This document shows, one piece after another, positions 43,345-54,815 of a stretch of DNA of 64,000 nucleotides. This stretch comes from Paralithodes platypus (Eukaryota; Arthropoda; Malacostraca; Decapoda; Lithodidae): the NCBI GenBank assembly GCA_032716605.1, contig CM064492.1, forward strand, positions 55,412,364 through 55,476,363, in the 5' to 3' direction. Made by a program: the position numbers and the translations under genes. The notes below the pieces were generated by a model. The model ran no database searches and was not told the DNA's origin. It was given only the letters and a program-made list of their open reading frames with translations. Positions within the stretch are counted from its first letter, which is position 1. Each line of letters opens with the position of its first letter.

Positions 43345-44500
43345 TGTTACGAGGGCAGGTTTAGGGGAAAACAGATGCTCAAATAGCCTAGCCCACAGCA
43401 CCCTCACCCTGCAACAGACACGCTCTTAATATCTGACTCAAACACCAAGACACGCAGGTTCTCTAGGAAAAATGGTTATCTTCCTCTTGGCTCTATTAAA
43501 GCAGCAACAAGGAGACACCAAAATAGCGATTGCCCCCGAGTCTGGTAGATAATGCTATAATATATTTTAAGAGTCCTTCTCTTCTAGACTGCACCTAACT
43601 GAGGAAATATAACACTGCCAGACTCCCAGACACTTCATAGTATGCCCAATCGCTTAGGAATTAGGAATAATATAAAGCCAAAACATCTGGAGCACTAATC
43701 TAAGACATGGAACACAAGAGTTGACATACCAGTAGGTTGGGGATATGTTACCCTGGAGCATACCTCCAAACCACTGTGAATGTCAACTTCAATAATGAAG
43801 AAGAAATATACATATAATATCAATAGGCAACGCAGTTAAACAATGGGAAAGAATGCACGGAAGAACAGGGTGATGCTTATATCTTAAAATTGCCAAAGGA
43901 GTGAATGCAGTAATTTATAGTAAACTAAAGATGTTGAAATAAAACAATCTGCTCAATATGACTCCATCCCCTGCTATTCTCCAATCAAATAAAGAACCAA
44001 AAAGAAATATGCGGTATGCAAGGGAAACAAAAGGAGCACGCTCAACAGACACCTACAAGCTATGTTGACACAACGAACAGCAGGAATAGAGTGAGCTCCC
44101 GTGGCCACGAGAATGACGAGATATCCCAGGGCCAGGCGAGGGAGGGAAGGAGAGCGCCAGGCACCGCCAGACTATGCAATTAACTAGGCAGCCTGTGCTC
44201 TCATTAACAATACAAAAGTAATCAGGTAAAACATAAGACACCATTGTGTGAACTTATGATAACGAAAACAATCGCACAAAGGCTAAATTAACTAACTTAT
44301 TTATAGGGCTGCCCTGACCGCAACACTAGACTACAGGGCGCCACCCAAGGGCTTGCTCGTGGGAACGAAGACAGAGGCTAGCCTCGCTACCAGGCCCCTC
44401 ACACGGCAACATGACGTCACTGCTGGACACAAGGCTATGTAAATTATTATAACACACATACAACTGAACTGAGGTTATATAAGTTCAGAGGAATGTGACA
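43345..44500. mobile_element. Candidate solo LTR in a TA tract (S2)
   Basis: 1156 bp from TGTTACGAGG to AATGTGACA, with TA-type sequence on both sides (TATATAT before, ATATAC after). The minus strand reads TGTCACATT...CTCGTAACA. It shares TGTTACGA with S1 and the CGTAACA terminus with the Gmr1-like LTRs. No coding region. Confidence 0.5.
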
Positions 44501-44541
44501 ATATACACTGTATACCTCTTATGTTTCCCTTCCTGTTTTAA

Positions 44542-44746
44542 CCCCTTCAGCACCAGGACATCTGTTGGCCTTAGATTCTAGTTACGTGTAAAAGTGTTTG
44601 TACAGTTTAACAAGGACCTATGTTATTACGAGGGTTTATTGAGATCGTATTTACCCATTTGAGTCGTAGAGGTAGATTATAAACTAAAGAAAATTGTCTA
44701 ATGGCAACCAGAATATGACGAAAGTTTCGTGATGGTGGGGATTGGG
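44542..44746. mobile_element. TTAA MITE, CCCCTTC family
   Basis: TTAA on both sides (44538-44541, 44747-44750); left CCCCTTCAGCACCAGG, right GTGATGGTGGGGATTGGG. ~205 bp. Confidence 0.75.
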
Positions 44747-44773
44747 TTAATGATAACCTTTAATTTTCATTAA

Positions 44774-45152
44774 GGGGGGTCACAGGCTTGTTTTATCTTT
44801 CTCTCCATTTCTCTCTTTCTCTGACTTGTATCCATTCGGCCCCATTCAGCTAACTGTTTTAAGACGTTTATCCCTATCCAGGTGTCGATTTCTTTCTGGC
44901 GAGCAATAGCGAGCCAGCACTGTATGGAGAAATCCGGCTTCGCCGGAGACATTTTTCTATCGAAAAAAGGACACATTTTGCTTGCTGTCAAAACAAAGAT
45001 ATATATATATGCTGGCTCGCTCCCGCTCGCCAGGAAAATATTGACACCTGGATGGGGATAAAAGTCTTAAAATAGTAGGCTGAATGGGGCCGAATGGATA
45101 CAAGCCAAAGAGAGAGGGAGAGAAAGAGAAAAAAAAAGCGAGGTGGGCTACT
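44774..45152. mobile_element. Foldback TTAA element, complete (GGTGACC-arm type)
   Basis: TTAA flanks (44770-44773, 45153-45156). Arms of ~150 bp are inverted: TGTATCCATTCGGCCCCATT at left, AATGGGGCCGAATGGATACA at right; GGCGAGCAATAGCGAGCC pairs with GGCTCGCTCCCGCTCGCC. The loop holds CCGGCTTCGCCGG and a short TA tract. No transposase. Confidence 0.85.
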
Positions 45153-45318
45153 TTAATTTAGTTTACGTTCTTCATTCATGTTTTCGTTTTTCCTTTGACT
45201 CATACTTCCTCCTTCCCTACTTATTTTCTAGTCTCATTACCACGTATTCATACCTCCCAGCCCCCCCCCCCCCCCCCCTCGCAGGGGTCGTACGATGTGT
45301 GTGGCAAGTGCATCTATG

Positions 45319-45321
<3 letters not shown>

Positions 45322-45379
<58 letters not shown>
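45322..45379. repeat. (CT)n microsatellite
   Basis: About 58 bp CT. A C run (45260-45278) is just upstream. Confidence 0.95.
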
Positions 45380-45381
<2 letters not shown>

Positions 45382-45382
45382 A

Positions 45383-45842
45383 AAGAGTACAAGCTAGGGC
45401 TACAAAGCTTATTCCATCGCATGAACTACGAGGACCGGTTGAGAGCTCTTGATCTCTTCCCGTTGGAGACACGCAGACTACGCGGTCAGTTCATTGAAGT
45501 TTTAAAATACTTGATGGGTTTGACAATGTGGATTATAGCAAAATGTTTAGCCTCAATATGAATACAACACGCAACCATGGCTGGAAATTAGAATTGAAAA
45601 GGTTCAGCACTAGTATTTGCGGAAACCTTTTCACACATAAAATCTGTTCTATCTGGAACAAACTTCCCTCTGAAGTTGTAAATAGTTCTTCAGTAGATCA
45701 GTTCAAGAAGAGAGTAGATAGTGTTTTGCACACTATGTAAAGTGTGTAGTGCACTAAGCAGTCTCTCTCTCCCTCCCCTGCGAGTATCTCCTCGGAATTG
45801 ACCTCAAGGGCTCTGAGATACTAACTTTATGACGAAGAATGG
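45383..45842 (+). pseudogene. CR1-like LINE, 3' fragment (family D, copy 2)
   Basis: C-terminus of a CR1/L2-type RT ORF: ERVQARATKLIPSHEL in one frame, a frame break, LFPLETRRLRGQF in another, then FSLNMNTTRNHGWKLEL and HKICSIWNKLPSEVVN to a stop after HTM at 45740. The ~100-bp 3' UTR includes CGGAATTGACCTCAAGG, matching copy 1 of family D (11710-12182). Confidence 0.75.
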
Positions 45843-47925
45843 GTGAAATTTGTAGAGCTACGACGCAAAGCCAAAAAGTTAATTAAGCAAAGTAAAAAGA
45901 CCTTAGAGTTACATATTGCGAATCAAAGTAAAACAAACCCGAAAGAATTCTATAGTTATATCAGAAAGAAAAAAGTAGTTACTTCAACTGTTGGACCGTT
46001 AGTCGATGAAAATGGAGAATACACCAAAGACGAAGTACAAATGAGTAATGCCCTCAATACCTTCTTTGCATCAGTTTTTACAACAGAAGATCTCAGTGAT
46101 ATCCCTACACCATCGCCGATTCAGATTGATAATTCAGATGTTCTAAGCAATATCACCGTTACAGAGAGAGAAGTATTGAATTGTTTAGATAAACTCAAGG
46201 TAAATAAAACGTCAGGACCTGATACAATCTCGCCTAGAGTTCTGAAGGAAGCTAAGGATGAGCTCTCCACACCACTGACATTACTATTCAATAAATCCTT
46301 GCAGTCTGGAACTATGCCTGATCAGTGGAAGCTAGCCAACGTAACACCGATATTAAAAAAGGCAGCAAATCCCTACCCAGTAACTATCGTCCAATTAGCT
46401 TAACCTCAGTTGTATGTAAAATGCTAGAAACGGTCATACGAGACAGACTCGTAAATCACTTAGAGGAAAATAACATACTTAAAGATATTCAACACGGCTT
46501 TCGTAAAAAACGTTCCTGTTTAACAAACCTCTTAGACTTCTTCCACGATATCCTCAACCTCTACGATGAGAGTAAAGCTGTAGATAATATATACCTTGAT
46601 TTTCAAAAGGCCTTTGACAAAGTTCCCCACAAACGTTTACTGCTAAAACTAAAAGCGCATGGAATACAAGACGGTGTGTTGAAATGGATAGAAAATTGGC
46701 TCAGCGACAGAAAGCAAAGAGTAGTCATAAACGGTAAGGCATCTAAATGGACCAATGTAAGTAGCGGGGTACCCCATGGATCGGTACTAGGACCAATTCT
46801 CTTTCTAATTTACATCAACGACATAGATGAGGGCCTCACCTGTACAATCTCAAAATTTGCTGACGATACAAAAATTGCAAATAGCGTACTCTCAAAAGAA
46901 CAAGTTGACGATATGCAACACAATCTAGATAAATTGTCATGTTGGGCCCAAATTTGGCAAATGAGTTTCAATGCGGATAAATGTAAAGTACTACATATCG
47001 GATACCTAAATGAGAAAGCAAACTATTCGATGAATGGCACTCAGCTTAAGAATGTAAACAGAGAAACCGATCTGGGAGTAACAATATCGAGTAACCTAAA
47101 ACCAAGTCAACAATGTTCAGAAGTTGTTAAGAAGGCAAACAAAATAATTGGCTTTATAGGCAGGTCATTTGAGCATAAATCCAAAGAAGTTATCCTAACC
47201 CTTTACAATTCCTTAGTCCGCCCTCTTCTGGAATACTGCGTTCCATCCTGGTGCCCTTATTACCAAAAAGATATAAACAAGCTAGAACGAGTTCAACGTA
47301 GAGTTACCAAAATGATACCTAGCCTAAAGAACAAACCATATGAAGAGCGTCTTAGAGAATTAAATCTATTTCCTTTAACCCAGCGCAGATTAAGAGGTGA
47401 CTTAATTCAAGTGTTCAAAATCAATATGAACTGTAGTAAGTACTTCACTATCGACCAATCTAATTACACGCGGGGAAACGGTTGCAAAATTATTGGTAAA
47501 TCTTTTAAGTCACACGAATCTAAGAATTTCTTCTTCAATCGAGTTGTCAACTTGTGGAATGGGCTTCCCCGAAACGTTATAGACTGCATCACCGTTGATT
47601 CATTTAAACTCCGCCTAGACAAATATCTCGCATCAAACCCGCGACTGACTGCGTTTGTAAATGAATAACTTTATTTTATCCCCCCCTCAGTTACTAACCC
47701 ATCTGTCCCCTACTAACTTCCTAATCCTGCCACGGACATTAGTTCCAGGGCAGTAGTTCCCTTTCCAATGTTCCCTTACCCACTCTAAACCACTGTTTGG
47801 ACACTTGATCCTCAGTGTTTTGGAGGACAAGCAACCTAGAAGGGTCACTAGATCTGTTGTTGCTTGATTTCCTTTGTACTCCTTTGTACTCCTTTGTATT
47901 CCGTGTAACTCCTTGTAATTCTCTC
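45843..47925 (+). pseudogene. CR1/L2-like LINE family C, 5'-truncated, one frameshift
   Basis: Two overlapping frames of one RT ORF. 45843-46403: ELRRKAKKLIKQSKKT linker, VNKTSGPDTISPRVLKE and the start of DQWKLANVTPI. Within an A run near 46357 one base is missing, and the ORF continues at 46325-47668: PSNYRPISLTSVVCKMLE, DIQHGFRKKRSC, DFQKAFDKVPHKRL, GVPHGSVLGPILFLIYINDI, catalytic FADDTKIANS, DLGVTISSNLKPSQQC, RPLLEYCVPSWCPYY and the terminal FFFNRVVNLWNGLP. ADD is intact. The endonuclease is absent. The 3' UTR ends in a short CTTTGTACTC repeat (47869-47900). Apart from the one-base loss the RT is well preserved, so it is a fairly young copy. Confidence 0.88.
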
Positions 47926-48010
47926 TCTCTCTCAACACCTTGGTCTGAATATCGCATCTTATCCAAGCGGAACTCCAAGGAGCCTGGGGTTAATTAGAAT
48001 TTCGGCTGAG

Positions 48011-49745
48011 ATGGTGGTGGTAGTGGAATGTTGGTAGTGGTGGTGGTAGTGGAATGTTGTTAGTGGTGATGGTGATAGTGGTGGTAGTAGAGGCATTGGT
48101 AGTGGTAGTATAGGTGGTGGTACTGGAATGTTGGTAGTGGTGGTGGTGGTGGTAGTGGTGGCGGTAGTAAAGATAGTGGCTGTGGTAGTATAGGTGGTGG
48201 TAGTGGAATGTTGGTAGTGGTGGCGGTAGTGGTGGCGGTAGTAAAGATAGTGGTTGTGGTAGTATAGGTGGTGGTAGTGGTGGTGGTGGTAAAGATAGAG
48301 GCTGTGGTAGTATAGGTGGTGGTAGTGTAATGTTGGTAGTGGTGGCGGCGGTAGGAAAGATAGTGGCTGTGGTAGTATAGGTGGTGGTAGTGGAATGTTG
48401 GTAGTGGTGGTGGCGGTAATAAAGATAGTAGTTGTGGTAGTATAGGTGGTGGTAGTGGAAAGTTGGTAGTGGTGGTGGTGGTAAAGATAGTGGCTGTGGT
48501 AGTATAGGTGGTGGTAGAGGTGGTGGTGGTAGTGGTGGCGGTAGTAAAAATAGTGGCTGTGGTAGTATAGGTGGTGGTTGTGGAATGTTGGTAGAAGTGG
48601 TGGCGGTAGTAAAGATAGTGGCTGTGGTAGTATAGGTGTTGGTAGTGGTGGTGGTGGTAGTGGTGGCGGTAGTAAAAATAGTGGGTGTGGTAGTATAGGT
48701 GGTGGTAGTGGTGGAATGTTGGTAGTGGTGGCGGTAGTAAAGATAGTGGCTGTGGTAGTATAGGTGGTGTTAGTGGAATGTTGGTAGCGGTGGTGGTAGT
48801 AAAGATAGTGGCTGTGGTAGTATAGGTGGTGGTAGTGGAATGTTGGTGGTAGTGGTGGCGGTAGTAATGATAGTGGCTGTGGTAGTATAGGTGGTGGTAG
48901 TCGAATGTTAATTGGTAGTGGTGGCGGTAGTAAAGATAGTGGCTGTGGTAGTATAGGTGGTGGTAGTGGAATGTTGGTGGTAGTGGTGGCGGTAGTAATG
49001 ATAGTGGCTGTGGTAGTATAGGTGGTGGTAGTCGAATGTTAATTGGTAGTGGTGGCGGTAGTAAAGATAGTGGCTGTGGTAGTATAGGTGGTGGTAGTGG
49101 AATGTTGGTGGTAGTGGTGGCGGTAGTAATGATAGTGGCTGTGGTAGTATAGGTGGTGGTAGTCGAATGTTAATTGGTAGTGGTGGCGGTAGTAAAGATA
49201 GTGGCTGTGGTAGTATAGGTGGTGGTAGTCGAATGTTAATTGGTAGTGGTGGCGGTAGTAAAGATAGTGGCTGTGGTAGTATAGGTGGTGGTAGTGGAAT
49301 GTTGGTAGTGGTGGTGGTGGTAGTGGTGGCGGTAGTAAAGATAGTGGCTGTGGTAGTATAGGTGGTTGTAGTGGAATGTTGGTAGTGGTGGCGGTAGGAA
49401 AGATAGTGGCTGTGGTTGTATAGGTGGTGGTAGTGGAATGTTGGTAGTGGTGGCGGTAGTATAGATAGTGGCTGTGGTAGTATAGGTGGTGGTAGTGGAA
49501 TGTTGGTAGTGGTGGCGGTAGGAAAGATAGTGGCTGTGGTAGTATAGGTGGTGGTAGTGGTGGTGGCGGTAGTAAAGATAGTGGCTGTGGTTGTATAGGT
49601 GGTGGTAGTGGAATGTTGGTAGTGGTGGAAAATTGGCTGTGGGTGGTAGTGCAATGTCGGTTATGGTACTGGTGGCTGTGGTAGTGCAGTGTTGGTAGCG
49701 GTGGTGGTATTGCAGTGTTGGTAGTGGTGGTGGTAGTCGTTGTGT
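48011..49745. repeat. ~62-bp GGT-rich minisatellite
   Basis: About 27 units of a pattern like GGTGGTGGTAGTGGAATGTT, GGTAGTGGTGGCGGTAGTAA, AGATAGTGGCTGTGGTAGTATA, with variable inserts. A higher-order ~120-bp pattern (with CGAATGTTAATTGG) repeats at about 48900-49230. Thr/Tyr/His/Pro-rich frames on the minus strand are by-products. One strand is strongly G-rich. Confidence 0.93.
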
Positions 49746-49751
49746 AATTAA

Positions 49752-49961
49752 CCCCTTCTGTACCGGCAACGACTTTTTTCATTTCAGTTCAGCTACAATT
49801 AGACGATTTGTTGAAGCTTAGAAAATATATATGGTAGCTAAAAGGATCAATTGAGATAGTCTGTATAGCTTTTTAATGGGTAGACGTCCTTCCTAAGCTG
49901 AACAAAATCGTCTAATAGTTGCCAGATTATAATGAAAAGAACATCACCGGTACAAAATGGA
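49752..49961. mobile_element. TTAA MITE, CCCCTTC family
   Basis: TTAA flanks 49748-49751 and 49962-49965; left CCCCTTCTGTACCGGCAACG, right CACCGGTACAAAATGGA. Closest to the copy at 1161-1368. Confidence 0.75.
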
Positions 49962-50042
49962 TTAATATGGGGGCATGTCAATTTTTCGCTTGCTTAAAAG
50001 ATAATCAATCGTATTATGGGGATTTGTTAACTCTTTAATTAA

Positions 50043-50383
50043 CCTGCTTGTTATATCTTTCTCTCCTTTTCTCTCCTTCCCTGGCTTGTATCCATTCGGC
50101 CCCATTCAGCCAACTGTTTTAAGACGTTTATCCCCATCCAGATGTCGATTTCTTCCTGGTGAGCGATAGCGAGCCAGCATTGTATGGAGAAATCCGGCTT
50201 CGCCGGAGACATTTTTCTCTCGAAAAATTAACAAATTTAGCTTGCTGTAAAAACAAAAATATATACATAAATATTGACACCTGGATGGGGGTAAACGTCT
50301 TAAAACAGTAGGCTGAATGGGGCCGAATGGATACAAGTCAAAGAGAGAGGGAGAGAAAGAGCAAAGCAGCGAGGTGGGGTCCC
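50043..50383. mobile_element. Foldback TTAA element, complete (GGTGACC-arm type)
   Basis: Same arms as 44774-45152 (TGTATCCATTCGGCCCCATT and its inverse); the loop has CCGGCTTCGCCGG and ACATTTTTCTCTCGAAAAAT. The second arm lacks the GGCTCGC block, so arms are unequal. Confidence 0.8.
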
Positions 50384-50429
50384 TTAAGTATTAGGACGCC
50401 TTTGTTCATTATATACAGGCTAACTTTAA

Positions 50430-50831
50430 GGGGAGATGGGTCCTTTGTATTCACTCATTCATGTATCTTATATTGTTTTTTATTTTTTTCCCTGTATCTT
50501 TTTATTTTTGTTTTATTATTTGTTTTCCTCCCTAGACCTCCATCAAGCTTTTAAAAACACCAGTCCAAGATCGTCCTTCAAGATGAATTTGAATATTTTT
50601 CGATAGAAAAATGTCCCGGCTGTAGGCCGGTTTCTCTTAAGTTACAGGCTCGCTATCACTCGCCGGGAAAATGTCGACACCTACATGACACGAAAAGTCT
50701 TAATAATGACAATTAAATGAGACGAAAGGTCTTAAAATCGCCAAATTAATGGGCCAAACGTTACAAAATCAAAACACTTATGGGGATAAGCATGAGGAAG
50801 AAGGGGCACCAGAAAAACGGCCCATCTCCCC
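50430..50831. mobile_element. Foldback TTAA element, GGGGAGATGG-arm type
   Basis: TTAA 50426-50429 and 50832-50835. Ends GGGGAGATGGG and CCCATCTCCCC are perfect inverted repeats. The left arm is short and the right arm carries the full core (GCTCGCTATCACTCGCC, CACGAAAAGTCTTAA). Best-bounded copy of this type. Confidence 0.85.
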
Positions 50832-50982
50832 TTAAGCGATATGACTTACTTTGGGCAAGTCCACTATGAATCAGAGTGGTATAAACCTTGTTAATTAACC
50901 TGACTCCTACAATGATCTCCTTAAGGGAGCCCAGACTGTATTGTGCACCATAATTTACTGGTTCGGCTCAATGGTTTAATTA

Positions 50983-51289
50983 AGGAGGGAGTTTAGTTTG
51001 CTCTCTAAACCTCTATCAAACTTAAACAAACATCCACAATATAAATTTGTACATTTTTCGGTAGAAAAATTTCCCGGTCGAAGGCCGATTCCTCTTCATA
51101 TACAGGCTCGCTATCGCTTGCCAGGAAAAAAATCGACACCTAAATGGCACGAAAGGTCTTAATATTGGCAAAGAAATAGGGCAACAGGTCTGAAAATCGC
51201 CAAACTAATGGGGCGAATGTCTTGAGATTTCATAACTAAAGGACTAAACATGAGGGAGGAGGAGAACTCGAAAAAACAACTGTCTCCCC
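50983..51289. mobile_element. Foldback TTAA family, partial copy
   Basis: TTAA 50979-50982 and 51290-51293. The right arm core is complete (GCTCGCTATCGCTTGCC, CACGAAAGGTCTTAA, right end CTGTCTCCCC); the left arm is short. Confidence 0.75.
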
Positions 51290-51360
51290 TTAACTGTATA
51301 AAATCGTCTAAATTCAGCCAGACTAGGAGGGAACGGGTCCTCGGGTTGAGAGAGAATCAA

Positions 51361-51565
51361 CCCCTAATAGATTATGACTCTTTTTGACAGTTTATTTTGG
51401 CTATTATAAGACTAATGTGTTCAGATTAGGAAGGGCTTATGGAAGTCAGGGGTTAATTGAGGTAGTCTTTACCGTTATGATTCCCACAGATCTCTCCTAA
51501 ACTACATAAAATCGTCTGATGATAGTCAAAACAAAGTATCAAAATGCGTCATGATCCTCAAGGGG
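51361..51565. mobile_element. TTAA MITE, CCCCTTC family, diverged
   Basis: Ends CCCCTAATAG and CATGATCCTCAAGGGG before TTAA (51566-51569); the interior matches the family (GAGGTAGTCTTTACC, AAATCGTCTGATG). Confidence 0.6.
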
Positions 51566-51609
51566 TTAATAAAGGGGTGGTGCTTATGTTTTGGTCTATA
51601 CACTGTATA

Positions 51610-52434
51610 CAGGGTGATTCAGTAACTCTTTTCATAAATTTAATGGCAAATTCGGGAGACAAAAATAAGACTAATTTACTCTATGACCCTTAGGGTGAGT
51701 CTTTGATATGATGGAGATATTACACCTTTAAAGTTATCGATAGATAGAAAAGAAAAGAATCTAAGGAGTGAGAATGAAAATGTCGTTGCTAACTGGCAGG
51801 GTTACACTGTTCCGTTGTCTCGTGTATTGCAAGCATAATTATGATGGTGGTGATAAAATGCTAATGTTCTTTTGAGCATTGAGACAACTGCTACCATATG
51901 CAACCATTTACATACCACGTGTAAGCAAAGAAACTATCTTTAGATTCATGTACAGATTGATTCAAGATTCATTAAGACGAGCGGAGTATCAAAGCTCAAA
52001 GTCGGCAGTCAGATCCCTCCTCCTCCACTTACCCCTCTTCCACCACTTACTCCTCCTCCTCTTCCTCTTACTTATCCTCCGCCGCCTGCTTCTCCCCTTG
52101 CTACTACTACTACTAATACAATGATTATTAATAATAATGATGATGATAATACAAATACAGTAGTAATGTACCTTTGTAAATTGCGAAACGAACTGCATCC
52201 AGCTACCATATGCAGCCATTTTGATACCAAGTCTTGGTTACCTACCCTGCCAGTTAGCAACGACATTTTCATTCTCACTCCTTAGATTTTTTTTTTGTTA
52301 TCTATCGATAACTTTAAAGGTGTAATATCTCAATCATATCAAAGACTCGCCCTAAGGGTCATAGAGTAAATTTGTCTTATATTTGTCTCCCGAATTTGCC
52401 ATTAAATTTATGAAAAGGGTTACTCAATCACCCT
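51610..52434. mobile_element. Mariner/Tc1-like foldback element with ~190-bp arms (M2)
   Basis: Left arm CAGGGTGATTCAGTAACTCT to CTAACTGGCAGGG (51610-51801) is inverted at 52244-52434. Flanks are TA. Arms contain TTATCGATAGATAG and ACACCTTTAAAG. The interior (51802-52243) has no transposase but has a direct repeat TACCATATGCAACCATTT / TACCATATGCAGCCATTT. It is a long-arm MITE. Confidence 0.8.
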
Positions 52435-52439
52435 TATAT

Positions 52440-52858
52440 TATTTTTATAGTTTTCAGTTTCTTCGCTATACCTCCTCAAGCTTTAAAAGAACACCCTAGA
52501 CCCCCTTTCAAGATGAATATATACATTTATACATTCGAATCCCCGGACTGCCACATGTGTTTGTTAATTTCATTAATCGACTTTAGGAGTAAAGTTGGTT
52601 GGTGGAGAAAACAATAATGTTTCTGTCAAATAAATGTCCCGGTCGAAGGCCGGTTCCTCCAAAAATTACAGACTCGCTCTCTCTCGCCAGGAAAATAATT
52701 GACACCTAAGTGGCACGAAAGGTCTTAATAATGACAAAGAATTTAGGCGAAAGGTCTCAAATTCGCCAAACTAATGAAACGAACGCCTTAAAATCTCAAA
52801 ACTAATATGCTAACATGATGGAGAAGGGGGTCCATAAATCGCGACTACCACCCCCTTA
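52440..52858. mobile_element. Foldback TTAA family copy with inserted SINE-like fragment
   Basis: Left TTTTCAGTTTCTTCGCTATACC, core from 52620 (CCCGGTCGAAGGCCGG, GACTCGCTCTCTCTCGCC, CACGAAAGGTCTTAA), right end CTACCACCCCCTTATG. The SINE-like fragment at 52532-52610 splits the core hairpin. Confidence 0.7.
52532..52610 (+). repeat. SINE-like fragment, independent copy
   Basis: TTCGAATCCCCGGACTGCCA to GGTTGGTGGAGA, matching 40575-40653 at about 95%. Confidence 0.7.
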
Positions 52859-52887
52859 TGCAATGAATCCCGCTTAGTGTGCTTTAA

Positions 52888-53052
52888 CCACTTCAACACC
52901 ATTGTATTCAGTTTAAGAAGGACCTATGCTATCCAGAGGGTGTTTTGAAATTGTATTTACCCCTTTGAGTCTCGGAGGTATATTATATGCTAAAGAAAAT
53001 TGTTTAATGGTAACCAGAATAATACGAAAAATATGTCATCGTGCTGAAGGGA
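52888..53052. mobile_element. TTAA MITE, CCCCTTC family, shortened
   Basis: TTAA at 52884-52887 and 53053-53056; ends CCACTTCAACACC and GTGCTGAAGGGA. About 40 bp shorter than the others by internal loss. Confidence 0.7.
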
Positions 53053-53056
53053 TTAA

Positions 53057-53345
53057 GGGGAGAGGAGTCGTTTTTCTAGACCCCCTTCTCCCTCATGTTT
53101 AGCCCCATTAGTTTTCACATTTTAAGATGTTTGCCCCATTTCTTTGTCAATATTAAGACCGTTTGTGCTATTAAGGTGTCAGGTTTTTTTCCTGGCGAAC
53201 GATTTAATTTAATTTTGGAAGAACCGGCCTTCGGCCGGGATTTTTTTTCTACCTAAAAATTTACAAATTAATTTAGAAGGGAGATATAATGGATGTTATT
53301 GTTTTTAAGTTTGATGGAGGTCTAGGGAGGAAAACAAAAAATATA
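53057..53345 (+). mobile_element. Foldback TTAA family, half copy abutting the previous MITE
   Basis: Starts GGGGAGAGGAGTCG right after the TTAA that ends the MITE at 53052. Core CCGGCCTTCGGCCGGG and TTCTACCTAAAAAT. Confidence 0.75.
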
Positions 53346-53548
53346 TACCGGTAATAATAAATATGAAATAATCGACCAAAAAATAAACACATTCCCCTTA
53401 AAAGCAGTACATGCATATTCATTATTTTTACCTGGGAACAGTATACATTTGCGTTATTGTGATATATACTCGATAATAATACCAACTTTGAAGTCAAATT
53501 CTAGGTGGAATATAGCTACTCACTAAATTATATAAGGAGAAAGAGTAA

Positions 53549-53754
53549 CCCCTTCAGCACCATGACGCCTTTTAACCTTTGATTCTGGCTAAAATGAAAT
53601 GATTTTATGCAGTTTAAGAAGGACCTATGTTACCGAGAGGGTATATTGAGATCGTATTTACACATTTGAGTCGTACAGGTAAATTACAAACTAAATAAAA
53701 ATCGTCTAATGGTGACCAGAATATGATGAAAATAACGTAATGGTGGCGAAGTGT
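53549..53754. mobile_element. TTAA MITE, CCCCTTC family
   Basis: Ends CCCCTTCAGCACCATGACG and GTAATGGTGGCGAAGTG before TTAA (53755-53758); the left TTAA has decayed to GTAA. Confidence 0.7.
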
Positions 53755-53902
53755 TTAAAGGGGCCATCACACGAGCAATGTAATCAGGGAGTTTTATTGG
53801 AGTTTTATTGGGTGTTCAGTGCGAGTTACCAGACTTTCCGTGATGTATAAATTATTTACCCTACGAGCTGCCGTAGGTGTAGACGGAAAGGGTATTGTTT
53901 TC

Positions 53903-53983
53903 ACTGGTGTGTGTGTGAGTGTGTGTTTGTGCCTGTGTGTGTGGGTGTGTGCGTGTGTGTGTGCGTGTGCGTGTGCTTGTGTA
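53903..53983. repeat. (TG)n/(TGCG)n microsatellite
   Basis: Impure TG tract. 53984-54289 holds no gene. Confidence 0.9.
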
Positions 53984-54308
53984 TTTATAAGAAAACTTCA
54001 TGACAGAGTTTTAACGAATTGTGGCTGGTAGATTAGGTTAGTCCAGGAAGACAGCTAGGTATTATTTGGTTAAGGTTAAAACCTTCCTCCCACTTTCCCG
54101 GCTATAGATCCTCGCTAGCCTACACCCTGTTTCATTTCATCTGACGGAAAATTGAATCCCTGAGTAACTGATTTATCGATAACTAACTGGAAAATGAGAA
54201 CTACAAATTATCTGCTTCATATTAGTGACAAATTTTCATAATTAGAAACATAATTCGCTACATAACCTTCATAATAGCAGAGTAATCGAGATCTATCTAT
54301 CTATCTAT

Positions 54309-54813
54309 TGCCCGACGCCGTGATCCCTGAAGGGGTGGCCACGAACGAACCGCTCCCATGCACCTCTGTCCCCAGTCAGTCGACGTCCTTGCCCCCAACC
54401 AGTACCGCCTTCGTTCATATACTTCCTCACTCCATCCTTCCACCTCTCTTTCGGTCTACTTCTCCCTCTCTGTCCCTCCACCTCGCTCTCGTACACCCTC
54501 TTAGTCATTCTCTCGTTTTCCATACGTTCCATATGGCCGAACCATCTCAAGTGTTCCTTTTCACACTCTCCAGCACATCCACCTCCACACCACACCTCCT
54601 TCTTACTTCCTCATTAGTCTGTCTATCCCTCCATGTAACTCTGCACGCACTTCTTAAGTAATTCATTTCCACTGCTCTCATTCTTGGTCTGAGTCTCTCA
54701 ACTAACGTCCATGCTTCGCTTCCGTAAGTCTGTGTCGGGATTACCACACTGTCATGCAAGGACTTCTTCACTTCCATACTGACCACCCTATTTCTTGTTA
54801 ATGCTTTAAGCAT
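54309..54813 (-). pseudogene. LINE E C-terminal region
   Basis: Two frames: VVIPTQTYGSEAWTLVERL and YLRSACRVTWRDRQTNEEV (54547-54813), then EKEHLRWFGHMERMENERM and RPKERWKDGVRKYM (54305-54595), ending at the tail. The WFGHMERM block matches the WYGHVERM block of LINE B. Confidence 0.8.
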
Positions 54814-54815
54814 TC

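Noticed and set aside
43345..44500. S2 as a copy of S1 or of the Gmr1-like LTR
   Set aside because: Only the terminal words match; the interiors show no alignment by eye, so they are kept as separate candidates.
48908..49782. ~250-codon Thr/Tyr/His-rich frames on the minus strand
   Set aside because: By-product of the GGT minisatellite; several overlapping frames with the same composition.
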